The notes below the pieces were generated by a model, which made no database searches, was not told the DNA's origin, and saw only the letters and a list, made by a program, of their open reading frames with translations. Made by a program: the position numbers and the translations under genes. From Synechococcus sp. CC9605 (lineage in GTDB: Bacteria; Cyanobacteriota; Cyanobacteriia; PCC-6307; Cyanobiaceae), in the NCBI RefSeq assembly GCF_000012625.1, contig NC_007516.1, forward strand, positions 496,001 to 560,000: DNA of 64,000 nt, written 5' to 3'. Positions 35,847 to 44,105 of the stretch are shown one piece after another; position 1 is the first letter of the stretch; each line of letters starts with the position of its first letter.

Positions 35847-36039
35847 GGATGAAGCCTCGACATACATGTGATGGCTCAGCTCAGCTCGTTCTGACGTATC
35901 CAAGAGCACCGACTTTGCAAACAGCAATGATGCCCGCTGTCTTAAGGGGTAAGACACGCTGGAGGCGCTGCCCACTTCCTATCAGGTGAGCAGACACCTG
36001 CCTAAATCCATGGAACACTCAGCCATCGCTTGAGATCAG

Positions 36040-36429
36040 ATGGCCAGCTTTGATAAGTCCACACCGTTCATGTTGCTGGCGCGAATCCACGTCAAGCCAG
36101 GTTGTGTTGACCAGTACCTCGAGCTCGCCCGCGTCACCGACGAGGCCGTTCAGACATCTGAGCCAGGAATGATTCACCACACCTTTGATCAGGATCCAGA
36201 AGATCCCCAGGCATTCGTGTGGTCAGAGGTCTACGCCAACGATGAGGCGTTCAGTGCCCATGTTTCTAACCCTCCAGTTCAGGAGTATCTGCAAAAGCAT
36301 GTGGAGCTTGGAGATGGGTTCAGCGTTGAGGTCTACGGCACGATTGGTGATGAATGCCGCCAGTTAATGGAGTCGTTTGGACTTCCGCTCAAGATCTTTG
36401 AAACCAAGCTCGGCTACAGCAGGGTTTAA
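36040..36429 (+). CDS. Antibiotic biosynthesis monooxygenase (ABM)-domain protein
   Basis: 129 aa with one dimeric alpha-beta ABM fold: MLLARIHVKPGCVDQYLELA, GMIHHTFDQDPEDPQAFVWSE and DEAFSAHVSNPPVQEYLQKH. Similar to YgiN/quinol monooxygenase-type enzymes; it needs no cofactor. Reaction and substrate unknown. Appears intact and may be useful cargo of E3. Confidence 0.8.
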   Translation: MASFDKSTPFMLLARIHVKPGCVDQYLELARVTDEAVQTSEPGMIHHTFDQDPEDPQAFVWSEVYANDEAFSAHVSNPPVQEYLQKHVELGDGFSVEVYGTIGDECRQLMESFGLPLKIFETKLGYSRV

Positions 36430-36465
36430 GAGTGCTGGCTCCGATGCCGGCCACCCGTGCGGTGA

Positions 36466-36609
36466 TTAGCGAATAACCATCTTCTGAACAGGGCAGTGTT
36501 CATTCGCCATCTGTCGTAAGACCGCAGCGACTCCATGAGCGTTGCGGAATGCTTGGTAGACAGCCAATTGAGTGTTCAGGTCTTGGCAGCTCTTGCTTTT
36601 GTGATCCAT
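36466..36609 (-). CDS. Small hypothetical protein (47 aa)
   Basis: ATG to TAA: MDHKSKSCQDLNTQLAVYQA then RNAHGVAAVLRQMANEHCPV. Compact helical peptide with two cysteines. Good frame; family unknown. Immediately left of its stop, 36430-36456 encodes a forward CRPPVR tail of DUF1651 type. Confidence 0.45.
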   Translation of the reverse strand: MDHKSKSCQDLNTQLAVYQAFRNAHGVAAVLRQMANEHCPVQKMVIR

Positions 36610-36770
36610 TTGGTCAGTTCAGAGAACTGACTTAACGCTGGCCTTGGTTCGCGGCAATTGAAGTGTGATCTGGCACCAATTGTTGACTACTGCTGTCGCT
36701 GCATTTCTCTCCTTGTGTGCAATCCCTGGCCAGAGTTGCGCAGCGACCGCCAGGAGGGCTATCAAGTACG

Positions 36771-36848
36771 TGTAGCGACCGCTACCAAACGTTCACCTCG
36801 CTTCTGTGGGGCGCAGCTCAATCCAAGCCATGGAACGGGGGCTTGGAC
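36771..36848 (+). promoter_or_regulatory. Glutamine-II (downstream-peptide) riboswitch-like leader 2
   Basis: Second copy of the leader at 22895: GTAGC/GCTAC hairpin, CGTTCAC (36790-36796), GCGCAG (36811-36816) and GGAACGGGG (36832-36840), within stem TCCAAGC/GCTTGGA. The flanking stem differs in sequence from copy 1 (CTCAGG/CCTGAG) but keeps its pairing, which supports a structured RNA. Precedes the 58-codon gene at 36864. Confidence 0.7.
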
Positions 36849-36863
36849 TCTGCAGGAGCTGTG

Positions 36864-37040
36864 ATGACCACGTTGTATTGGAACGGTTCAGCATTTGCAC
36901 CAGTGAATAAGACCGCCGCCAAAAAAGAGGCCGCCTTATTGCGTCTGGAAGCAGCTTTCATGGGTGCCGATGCCATTCCCTCACAGAAGCATCGAGGGTT
37001 GATGTATCTCCGCCAAAACGGATTCGCAGCAACCCGCTGA
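36864..37040 (+). CDS. Small protein under riboswitch-like leader 2
   Basis: 58 aa: TTLYWNGSAFAPVNKTAAKK then LRLEAAFMGADAIPSQKHRG and LMYLRQNGF. Start set by its position 15 bp after the leader. Not similar to the protein under leader 1. Likely made in response to glutamine; function unknown. Confidence 0.6.
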   Translation: MTTLYWNGSAFAPVNKTAAKKEAALLRLEAAFMGADAIPSQKHRGLMYLRQNGFAATR

Positions 37041-37066
37041 ACATCCCAGCGCTCTTTTTGGCACCG

Positions 37067-37237
37067 GTGGTTCGTCGGTGGGAGTCATTAGCTGACCTCC
37101 TGCAGCCGCATCCGTCGGTTCTGCTCCTGCACCCGGCGCCGATGACCCAGCGACGGATGCTTCGCCACAACGCCATCGAGGCCTGGGGAACGATGCAGAA
37201 GACCGGCTGGGTTAGGTGCCGGCCACCGGTGCGGTGA
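37067..37237 (+). pseudogene. DUF1651 C-terminal fragment
   Basis: Frame ends TQRRMLRHNAIEAWGTMQKT then GWVRCRPPVR, a clear DUF1651 C-terminus like that at 35319-35591. The N-terminal half is not found, so it is a truncated duplicate near the right end of E3. Confidence 0.55.
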
Positions 37238-37389
37238 TCAGGCAGCGCCCTGATTGGCCTCAAATTGCTTACTAAGCAGCGCCTCATTGATTGACTGACC
37301 CCAGGGGGTCTGCTGGGCATGAAAAAGGCCCCTGCGAGAGGAGCTTGTCTTCTTTGGGATGCCAGTGCTGAACAGGCTTTTAGTGGTGA

Positions 37390-37436
37390 CGCCCCCTGAT
37401 GGATTCGAACCATCGACCGACTGCTAAGAAGGCAGT
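37390..37436. repeat. Partial tRNA-Arg copy, att site 3
   Basis: 47 bp from the 3' half of the tRNA-Arg, carrying the same single substitution as att 1 (CTAAG for CTTAG). Left edge of E2. Confidence 0.85.
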
Positions 37437-37481
37437 CGCTCGCTGCTTTGCAGCAGGTGATCTCAGCCAATTTTTCGTGTC

Positions 37482-37534
37482 TGCACGGAAGATTGATCTC
37501 AGCCCTGCTCGTTGTTTCCAGTAGTTGCACGAAG
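37482..37534. repeat. Arm-type sites, E2 left arm
   Basis: TGCACGGAA at 37482-37490 and variant TGCACGAAG at 37526-37534, same spacing as at 45122 in E1. Confidence 0.6.
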
Positions 37535-37729
37535 CCGCCATTCTGCACTAATACAGATGTACTGACAAGAGGAGTATGCCGGTTGATCATGCAAGCGCCG
37601 TTGCAGCGCCTTGGCGACCGAGAGATAAGACTTGCCGAAGCGACGGCCGCAGGTGGCGATCCTGGACGTCGCCGGATCGGCGAACACCGCGCTTGCCTTC
37701 GGCTTCAACGTCAGATGAAGTTGACTCAT
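37499..37729 (-). pseudogene. Terminase large subunit N-terminal fragment
   Basis: MSQLHLTLKPKASAVFADPA then TSRIATCGRRFGKSYLSVAK: the opening of a phage TerL with Walker A GRRFGKS. After ~60 residues it runs into the E2 left arm and ends at a stop; the rest of the ATPase domain is missing. It points outward toward att 3. Confidence 0.6.
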
Positions 37730-37749
37730 TACACATCCGTGCCCGAGCT

Positions 37750-38091
37750 ATGAGGTCCATTGCTGTTCTTACAGCTGCGGTGCTTGCAACTGTTGTTAGT
37801 CCCGCCAACGCCGAGAAGTTGAAGCTCCGCTGCGAAAGCCCTCTAGTCCCGTCCGCCAGTTCGACTTTGTATATCGATGAAGTGAATGGTCAAATCACCC
37901 AAATTTGGGATTCCACCGGTTACGAGGAAACCAGCCCGGCCACATTTAAAGAAGGGGTCTGGAGATGGTTGGGCTGGAGAACCCGAGAGTCCCACGGGGT
38001 TACCGACATCAGCCTTGATCGTCGAACGGGAGAAATTTTCGGTACAACACCCTCGGGGAAGCTCTTGCCACTCGGGCCGTTTTGTCGTTGA
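37750..38091 (+). CDS. Small exported protein
   Basis: 113 aa from ATG 37750: signal peptide MRSIAVLTAAVLATVVSPANA, mature part with STLYIDEVNGQITQIWDSTG and ISLDRRTGEIFGTTPSGKL, two cysteines. Beta-rich, periplasmic or secreted. I do not recognise a family. The start lies 20 bp from the divergent terminase fragment. Confidence 0.7.
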   Translation: MRSIAVLTAAVLATVVSPANAEKLKLRCESPLVPSASSTLYIDEVNGQITQIWDSTGYEETSPATFKEGVWRWLGWRTRESHGVTDISLDRRTGEIFGTTPSGKLLPLGPFCR

Positions 38092-38159
38092 CATAACGAT
38101 CCTTCCGTCAACCGACCCGCTTCAGCAGAACCCTGCTCAGCAGAACTGCGCCCACGGCT

Positions 38160-38330
38160 GTGATCGTCACCGACACGGAAGTTGCCTGGCGCATGGCGGA
38201 TGTGATTTGGGTCGATGGCGGTGCCAGAAACCCGAAGGTTCCAATTTTGTTCCAGGTGGCTGATGTCGACACCGGCGTCATCAACTGGATCAACGCAGAC
38301 CTCGTGACTCACATCGTCCCCAGGGTTTGA
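38160..38330 (+). CDS. DUF3104-like protein
   Basis: 56 aa from a GTG: VIVTDTEVAWRMADVIWVDG then GGARNPKVPILFQVADVDTG and INADLVTHIV. Matches DUF3104, a small family of marine picocyanobacteria and some cyanophages; function unknown. Its N-terminus looks shortened compared with the family. Confidence 0.65.
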   Translation: MIVTDTEVAWRMADVIWVDGGARNPKVPILFQVADVDTGVINWINADLVTHIVPRV

Positions 38331-38570
38331 AGCAGGCGCGCTCTTCTTTTTGCTTGCCTTTGAATCAAGCGCGTGGCTAGTTTGTGGCAGTGAGGAAAAA
38401 CCTTGCGGGTTGGAAACAAGGACACAACCCCGCGAGTTTTCGAAACCTCTGCCTTTGGCGGGGGTTTCTTTTTGACCTCAGTTATCCACAGGGTCGTGGA
38501 TCCATACCGTGTCTTTGGATCGCAACAGCTGCTCGGAGCACTACCCCTAGCGCTTCAGAGCACAAAAAAA

Positions 38571-38804
38571 CCCGTGTGACTCGCACAACGGGCCGGGTGA
38601 TGGGGGAAACCTAAATATGGCCCAGCTACTACGTGCTGACCAGCCCCACATATGGTGTCACCCAAGAGTCTCACTACACAATTCAATAAAACGTTCCTTG
38701 TGGCACAAATAAGTCCAATGAGGCTAGATTTGTCTTGTCCGGTTGGGTGATGGGGATCAGCCATAAGGATTTTGACCTCGGAGATGTCTCCGGGGTTTCT
38801 TTTT
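38571..38804 (+). ncRNA. Candidate structured RNA, paired-motif unit B; gap 38331-39359
   Basis: Hairpin CCCGTGTG...CACAACGGG (38571-38589), GGGTGATGGGGG (38595-38606), ~140 nt, GGGTGATGGGGAT (38745-38757), then a CCTCGGAG/CTCCGGGG terminator with TTTCTTTTT (38776-38804). Same order as unit A at 21.3-21.6 kb on the opposite strand. On the reverse strand the first hairpin is followed by seven T. The rest of this 1-kb gap shows no gene I would support. Confidence 0.35.
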
Positions 38805-39359
38805 GGCAACTCAGTTGCTGATGTCGGACACGTTGGGGGTTCTAGGCGAACAACGCTTTGATATCTGACTCTGCTCTAAAACAGGCAGCACCCTCCAGGG
38901 CCTAACGGCTCCTGAGGGAGGGAGGCTACTGAGGCCGCGAGAAGAACTCTGTCCTTCCCGAGCGATGCGGCATCGGTGAACATACGTTCGCCGTGTTACG
39001 TAGTTTCCCTACGAACACACCAAGTGTCTTCAGAATTCCGTTGCACAGAACGGTGTCTCCCGCGATCGCTCACGCAGGAGACAGGGGTTCTGCCAACACT
39101 CGGATCGCTCTTCCGAGGTCGTCGCGTGTGGAAGAACTCCCCATTTCCGCGCACAGCAAATATGGGGGTAACCAGCGTGTTCTGCAACACCTCTTTTGGT
39201 CATTTTTTGATTCCAAAAAAATCACCCGTGAAGACCTGTGTACTTGGTGTGCCACGACACCGACAGAAGTCTCCTATCCGCCAGATCGCTGCATGTGACT
39301 GACTTCTTACAAGTTCGGATGATGTGGGTCATCGGCTATAGCGAACCGTCAAACGTCGA

Positions 39360-39497
39360 TCATGTTGAGCGTTCCACCAAAGGCTCATCAGTCGGAATCA
39401 CGACCGATGGCAGCAACCGCTCCCGTTCCAGCCGTAGGTAGCGCTTCCGCTTGGCTCGTTCGAGAGACGATGGGGACAAAGGGCTAACCAGCGTCAT
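39360..39497 (-). CDS. Small basic ORF, island repeat family
   Basis: 45 aa: TLVSPLSPSSLERAKRKRYL then RLERERLLPSVVIPTDEPLV. About 105 bp of it recurs at 46031-46135 in E1 with the frame kept. Highly basic first half; function unknown. Confidence 0.5.
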   Translation of the reverse strand: MTLVSPLSPSSLERAKRKRYLRLERERLLPSVVIPTDEPLVERST

Positions 39498-39524
39498 CTT
39501 GAGTTAGAAACGTCGATCTCCCTG

Positions 39525-40205
39525 ATGCCATCCCTAGAGCTGTATGGATGCTGGCGCTCCAGCGCCTCCCAACGTCTGCAGATTGGTTTGCGACTGAAAA
39601 AGCTGCCATTCAGTTACACCCCTGTCTCCTTGGATCGAGGCGAGCAACATCGCGATTGGTACCGGACCATCAATCCCCGAGCTGAGCTGCCAACCCTGGT
39701 GGTTGATGGCGAGCCTTGGGTTCAAACACTGGCGATCCTCGAGACGCTGGAAGAGACCTTCCCCGAACAGGGGCACTCCCTGCTGCCGAACACGCATCGC
39801 GAACGACGAATCTGCCGTGCGATTGCTGAACAAATCAACAGTTCAATGCAACCACTGCTTCTCCCGGCACGTTTGCGCAAACCCATCATCGAGGCGGGTG
39901 GTCAAACGGCTGCCGCGCCACTGGAGCCTGCCCTCCATGCGGGCATTCGACAGCATCAGCTCAATGCACTCAACTCCCTCAACACCTGGCTGGCGTCGTT
40001 GCCTGGACCCTTTTGCCTCGATTCCTCACCAACAATGGCCGACGCCTGCGTGGTCCCTCAGCTCGACGCGGTGATGCGCCTGGGGCTGGATCTCAGCCCG
40101 TTTGAGCGGCTTGTAGCCCTGCATAGGCATTGTCAAAGCTTGGAAGCTTTCGCAATGGCAGCACCGGATCAGCAACCTGATGCACCGAACCGTTTGAGCG
40201 GCTGA
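39525..40205 (+). CDS. Glutathione S-transferase, zeta/maleylacetoacetate isomerase-like
   Basis: 226 aa. N-terminal thioredoxin-like domain with the zeta-class SSxSxR-like motif (YGCWRSSASQRLQIGLRLKK) and INPRAELPTLVVDGEPWVQT LAILETLEE-type glutathione-binding residues; C-terminal helical domain (~90-220) with PTMADACVVPQLDAVMR. Zeta enzymes isomerise maleylacetoacetate or dehalogenate small acids; no tyrosine-degradation genes are nearby. Cargo of E2, intact. Confidence 0.82.
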   Translation: MPSLELYGCWRSSASQRLQIGLRLKKLPFSYTPVSLDRGEQHRDWYRTINPRAELPTLVVDGEPWVQTLAILETLEETFPEQGHSLLPNTHRERRICRAIAEQINSSMQPLLLPARLRKPIIEAGGQTAAAPLEPALHAGIRQHQLNALNSLNTWLASLPGPFCLDSSPTMADACVVPQLDAVMRLGLDLSPFERLVALHRHCQSLEAFAMAAPDQQPDAPNRLSG

Positions 40206-40222
40206 GCAAAGGGGCTCCCACG

Positions 40223-41812
40223 CTAAAGATCAGAAAGCTCCTCGAGATAGCCTGCCAGCAGAGGATGCGTCTCTATACCTGCCCACTGCTCCCGAGCGGC
40301 CGTCGCCACCAACGCCTCGGCTCGAGGAGACAGATGCTGACGCCAATTGTCTGTGGTTCCCGCTCGAAAATACAGCTTGGGATTGAGATGAAAACTGCCT
40401 GGATTCTCCGTAATGCCTTGTTTCATGGCCTGAAACTCTGTTCCAGCGGCAATTGCTGCAGCCCGCTCTGGTTCCAAAGTCGCTGAGGGGAAAAGGAACT
40501 GCTGAAGCTGCTCAACGGTTTCAGCTTTGCGCTCCACCATGTCCTCATAACGAAGCGCACAGATCTGGGATGCCTGCAGTCGGGGTTCGGGTGTTAACCA
40601 ACCGCGGATATGACGGAAATAACTACCGAAGTAGAGATCTCCCTGCACAAACAGCTCAGCGAAACGATCCAGTTCGAGTTCGGGATCCACTTGCAGAAGT
40701 GGGTGGCGCACCCAGAAAAAGTACTGGGAAACCAGCGCGGCTCGCGGATCGCGAATGGCCACAACGAAACGCGTTTGAGGATGAATGCGTCGGCATGGCA
40801 AATCGTCAACGGCGCAATGCAGATACCAAAGCCGTGGGCAATCCGAGGTGGCTGCCTGGAACCGTTGCCAATCGCCGGGGGTCTCTTGGGACAACAGAAC
40901 CTCAGGCCAGGGCATCGCTCCGTGACCGATATCACCATCCACCATCGGATGTCTGCCGGGCAGCTCAACATTGGCTCGCACCAGTTCCACCAGAAATTTT
41001 TTCGCCAGATGGGTACCAACTTTCTGATGGGTCGCTAAAAACACGTCATTCGGCTGAGTGTCCCAAGTCTTTGTGAGGTGCTCGGTAGCTCGATAGTCGA
41101 TGAATGGTGGATAGCAACGACCATTCCAGCGGTGATGCAAGAAGCCTTCTTCATGGGCCAGAAGTGCTGGTTCAAAGGTGCGGAAGCTGTGGCCAGGACG
41201 CAGCGCCTCGAGGCGATCACGCAGCACTTCGATGGTGTGATCAAGCTTGAGCGATCGCTGCTGCAGTGCCCGACTTGCGTACATGACCTGCACCGATGGC
41301 TGGATTGCATTGGCCACCGCTTCCAGTTGGGTTTGGTCAGCAGCAGAAAAGGGCTTTCCATCGATGCGGTTCAAGACTTGAAGCGCTCCGACAACCTCCA
41401 ACGCATCTCCGTTGATAGGCACAGTGATCGCGGTGGACACCTTGTAAGAAAGAGCTTCACCAACTTTTTGGTGTGCTCCCTCCAAAATCTCCAGCCCTGA
41501 GCGGTTGACACAGCTGCCGGTGCTTACGCACTCACCCACCATCGAACCCTCAACGTCAGCACAGATCTGTCGTTGCACAACCTTCGTGCCGGCCTCTAGC
41601 CAAAGCTCATCAGCATCGGGATCGAGCACAAACACTCCGCACCGCTCAGCCCGCAACAAATCTGGCAACGTCACGACCAGCAGCTGGAACAGATCGTTGT
41701 TCCGCAAAGCATCCCATCGCTGTGCCAGTTCCTGACGCCGGACTACAACACGCTGCATACGTTGGTCGAGCGATTGCATGGAACGGAGTCGGCGGAACCT
41801 CATTATTGGCAT
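40223..41812 (-). CDS. GAF domain-sulfotransferase fusion
   Basis: 529 aa. Residues ~35-180 form a GAF-type sensor domain (LFQLLVVTLPDLLRAERCGV, STAITVPINGDALEVVGALQ, RIDGKPFSAADQTQLEAV). A short coiled linker follows, then a sulfotransferase domain (~235-529): DVFLATHQKVGTHLAKKF in the place of the 5'-phosphosulfate loop, VVAIRDPRAALVSQYFF in the 3'-phosphate loop and FRAGTTDNWRQHLS like the RxGxxGDWK PAPS motif. It would move sulfate from PAPS to an alcohol or amine, perhaps under control of a small ligand or redox state sensed by GAF. ATGs at 41812, 41803 and 41779 are all possible starts. Confidence 0.8.
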   Translation of the reverse strand: MPIMRFRRLRSMQSLDQRMQRVVVRRQELAQRWDALRNNDLFQLLVVTLPDLLRAERCGVFVLDPDADELWLEAGTKVVQRQICADVEGSMVGECVSTGSCVNRSGLEILEGAHQKVGEALSYKVSTAITVPINGDALEVVGALQVLNRIDGKPFSAADQTQLEAVANAIQPSVQVMYASRALQQRSLKLDHTIEVLRDRLEALRPGHSFRTFEPALLAHEEGFLHHRWNGRCYPPFIDYRATEHLTKTWDTQPNDVFLATHQKVGTHLAKKFLVELVRANVELPGRHPMVDGDIGHGAMPWPEVLLSQETPGDWQRFQAATSDCPRLWYLHCAVDDLPCRRIHPQTRFVVAIRDPRAALVSQYFFWVRHPLLQVDPELELDRFAELFVQGDLYFGSYFRHIRGWLTPEPRLQASQICALRYEDMVERKAETVEQLQQFLFPSATLEPERAAAIAAGTEFQAMKQGITENPGSFHLNPKLYFRAGTTDNWRQHLSPRAEALVATAAREQWAGIETHPLLAGYLEELSDL

Positions 41813-42070
41813 CTTATTGATGGCTGCTTAATCGCGAGGCAACGGCCCAATTTTCTTCAAGCATTGGGTTTCTGTTGAGTAGCAATAACCATGGTAAGTA
41901 CTCTGGAAAATTACTCTTGGACCGAACATTTACTCTCCTAGCCGTGGAGGGAATTCATCGCCTCAAAGGCTTGATTAACTTGGACCAATATAATAGTAAA
42001 AAATAAAATTTCGGCGTCCCCGAGGCTTTGGTTTCTCTTGTCGCTCTCTATGATACAAGGATAAGTAAGT

Positions 42071-42250
42071 TCACCAAGGAAGGGAATAGCACTCAGCAGC
42101 TTGTTTTGGATCAATCTCAGCTACTGCAACCTGCAGCATGTCAGCCACCTTCCCAGACTTCTCGAATGGGTTAGCTGGAGCAATCTTGCTGGCATCAATT
42201 CCCGCCACCTGACAGGCTTTTGCCAATAACTCAATTTCAGTTTTGGTCAT
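42071..42250 (-). CDS. Small hypothetical protein
   Basis: 59 aa from ATG 42250 (MTKTEIELLAKACQVAGIDA): helical, then KSGKVADMLQVAVAEIDPKQ. Longer start at 42289 is possible. No family recognised. Confidence 0.45.
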   Translation of the reverse strand: MTKTEIELLAKACQVAGIDASKIAPANPFEKSGKVADMLQVAVAEIDPKQAAECYSLPW

Positions 42251-42321
42251 CCTTTTTGCGGGCTTCAATGTCCCTGATAGACCCTTCAATTTTAGTTGGC
42301 GCTAAACAACAACTTCCCAGC

Positions 42322-42346
42322 AAAAACCCCGCCATTGCTGACGGGG
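42322..42346 (-). terminator. Reverse-strand terminator-like hairpin
   Basis: CCCCGTCAGCAATGGCGGGG on the minus strand followed by TTTTTG. No gene on that strand ends here, so the transcript it would stop is unknown. Confidence 0.55.
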
Positions 42347-42535
42347 TGAATGTTTTGTCGGGAGATGGATAGCGACAACAACGCCCCTTGCTTTTCCCTT
42401 GCGGGTCTTGTATGGCTTTCAGCGCAGATAGCGAAGATGCTCAAATACAACCATTCGATGGGATTAAAAAAACCTATATTTTAATCACTACTAAAACAAA
42501 ATACATTAATTTAAAAAATGTACGAATGAAGTCTC

Positions 42536-43633
42536 ATGCATCACAAAGGCTTTGCTGTATTCGCTCTAAGTCTCATTGTTGCGTCATCAGCACTTGACGT
42601 AAACGCACACAAGAAGACGTCTTCAGCATCTTGCCCTGATCCAGGCATCACGAATTTGTCAAGCACCTCAAACAAGGTTAGTGTCGACAAATCCAATTAT
42701 GCAAAAGCAGAAACAACGGATGTTTTAAAAGATTACATAAAGAAAATATCAAAGGGCACATGCACTACAGGGGTGGGAGTGTTCATGCATCAGAGATCTG
42801 CTATGGATCCTGCAGATAGGACAATATTAAGACCCAATTTTGACACTCTTTATTCATTTGCAGTGCTAGACCTTAAAAATCCTGCAACAATTAATTTACC
42901 CGAAATCACTCGATACCAAATACTAGAAATTGTTACTGGTGAGCACTGGATACCCCTTGTTAGTGACAAGCCTGGCACTTATCAGATAACCCAAGAGCTG
43001 ACAGGAAGTAGATATGCTTTCGCGATGGTAAGAACACAGGTCAACATGCAGGATGAAAACGATCTCAAAAATGCTAGAGAAGCTCAAGATAAATTAGAAC
43101 TAGTTCAGGCTTCTCAAGGAGTTTATGAGCAAGACAAAGAATTCAATAGGAGTGAAATACTGTCACTTCGAGCTGAATATAATCAAAGAAGACAGCCCGA
43201 GGGCATAACATCCGAAATGATTTTTGGAAAGGAAGGAGAAATTAGCCCTGAAATGCGGAACTTTGGAGTCGCTATTGGCTGGGGGGGACTTCCAAAGCAA
43301 GGGGCCGTATATCCAATGCCAAAACTTACAGAATCGACCGATCCACAAAGGCTAATCATGAAAAATGTGCCTATGGAGAAAGGTTCTTTTTGGTCCGTCA
43401 CCGTTTATGATGAAAACGGTTTTTCTACGGGTAAGTATTACAATATTAACAGCGCATTTGCGAAGGAAAGCAACCCCGGCGAATACATAATCAATCTTGG
43501 CGGATCCGAAAATGAAGATAATTTCTTGAATATATTCCCAGGGTGGAATGCCGTAATCCGAATCTATTCACCTACTAAAGACTATTTCAATGGTTCTTGG
43601 GAAGTCCCTCAGTATGAGCCTAAAAATCAATAA
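42536..43633 (+). CDS. Exported DUF1254/DUF1214 protein
   Basis: 365 aa with a signal peptide (HHKGFAVFALSLIVASSALD). The DUF1254 half has PNFDTLYSFAVLDLKNPATI; the DUF1214 half has SFWSVTVYDENGFSTGKYY and IINLGGSENEDNFLNIFPGW. The family is widespread in bacteria and large viruses with unknown function. Strikingly A+T-rich compared with the core genome, suggesting recent transfer. Flanked by AT-rich non-coding DNA. Confidence 0.85.
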   Translation: MHHKGFAVFALSLIVASSALDVNAHKKTSSASCPDPGITNLSSTSNKVSVDKSNYAKAETTDVLKDYIKKISKGTCTTGVGVFMHQRSAMDPADRTILRPNFDTLYSFAVLDLKNPATINLPEITRYQILEIVTGEHWIPLVSDKPGTYQITQELTGSRYAFAMVRTQVNMQDENDLKNAREAQDKLELVQASQGVYEQDKEFNRSEILSLRAEYNQRRQPEGITSEMIFGKEGEISPEMRNFGVAIGWGGLPKQGAVYPMPKLTESTDPQRLIMKNVPMEKGSFWSVTVYDENGFSTGKYYNINSAFAKESNPGEYIINLGGSENEDNFLNIFPGWNAVIRIYSPTKDYFNGSWEVPQYEPKNQ

Positions 43634-43754
43634 TCACTGCTTCTTTGTTGACTAGTCATATCCGCTAAGCGCAAGCTTCGTTCCAGCTGGGAATCAACTC
43701 CCCCAACTGAGTGATTTATTCAGCGGGGTTCATCCCCCATCTGGGTAGGGGGGC

Positions 43755-44105
43755 TCAGGACAGCGGTGCCCAAAACTCACATTCATCAGTTCCAGTCCGC
43801 CGCACTCGATCAATACTCTTCGCCTTCAGCTGATTCCATACATGCACCCGATCAGTTAGCTCCACTGTCTTCAACCGCGTCGTCAGCACCGTAGTAATTG
43901 GCTGCCTCCCAAATATCCCGTGTTTGCTCTCCAGCTGCACCCGCACCTTGCACCATTCACCATCAACACTCGTCACCTCACCATCAAGTTGGATCTGACA
44001 GCCATCCACATCGCTGACCTTCAATAGCTGGGCGCTGTCTCCGCAACTGAGGAGGACACAATCACCAGCAACAATTCCCTCCTTAACAACAACATCCATC
44101 ACCAC
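43755..44105 (-). CDS. Hypothetical protein downstream of terminase fragment
   Basis: 116 aa, beta-rich: VVVKEGIVAGDCVLLSCGDS, QIQLDGEVTSVDGEWCKVRV and a C-terminal DECEFWAPL. ATG overlaps the end of the TerL fragment, so it was probably the next gene in a phage packaging/structural operon. No family recognised. Confidence 0.5.
   Translation of the reverse strand: MVMDVVVKEGIVAGDCVLLSCGDSAQLLKVSDVDGCQIQLDGEVTSVDGEWCKVRVQLESKHGIFGRQPITTVLTTRLKTVELTDRVHVWNQLKAKSIDRVRRTGTDECEFWAPLS

Larger units (their letters stand above)
28885..37389. mobile_element. Island segment E3 (att 2 to att 3)
   Basis: 8.5-kb segment between partial tRNA-Arg repeats. Holds a short forward operon of small phage-like genes, a secreted-protein gene, a broken large terminase, and a patchwork of small or duplicated genes, including one under a riboswitch-like leader. 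No integrase found. Its left arm lacks the TGCACGGAA sites of E1/E2, so it belongs to a different integration lineage. Confidence 0.6.

Noticed and set aside
36958-37590. 210-codon reverse frame spanning att 3
   Set aside because: The frame simply stays open across the tRNA fragment and E2 arm; the same happens at att 4. Translating a tRNA half is not credible without other support.
38976-39302. Two overlapping ~100-codon forward frames in E2
   Set aside because: Both are Ser/Arg/Thr-rich with no family signal, overlap in different frames and lack a ribosome-binding site. Left as non-coding.
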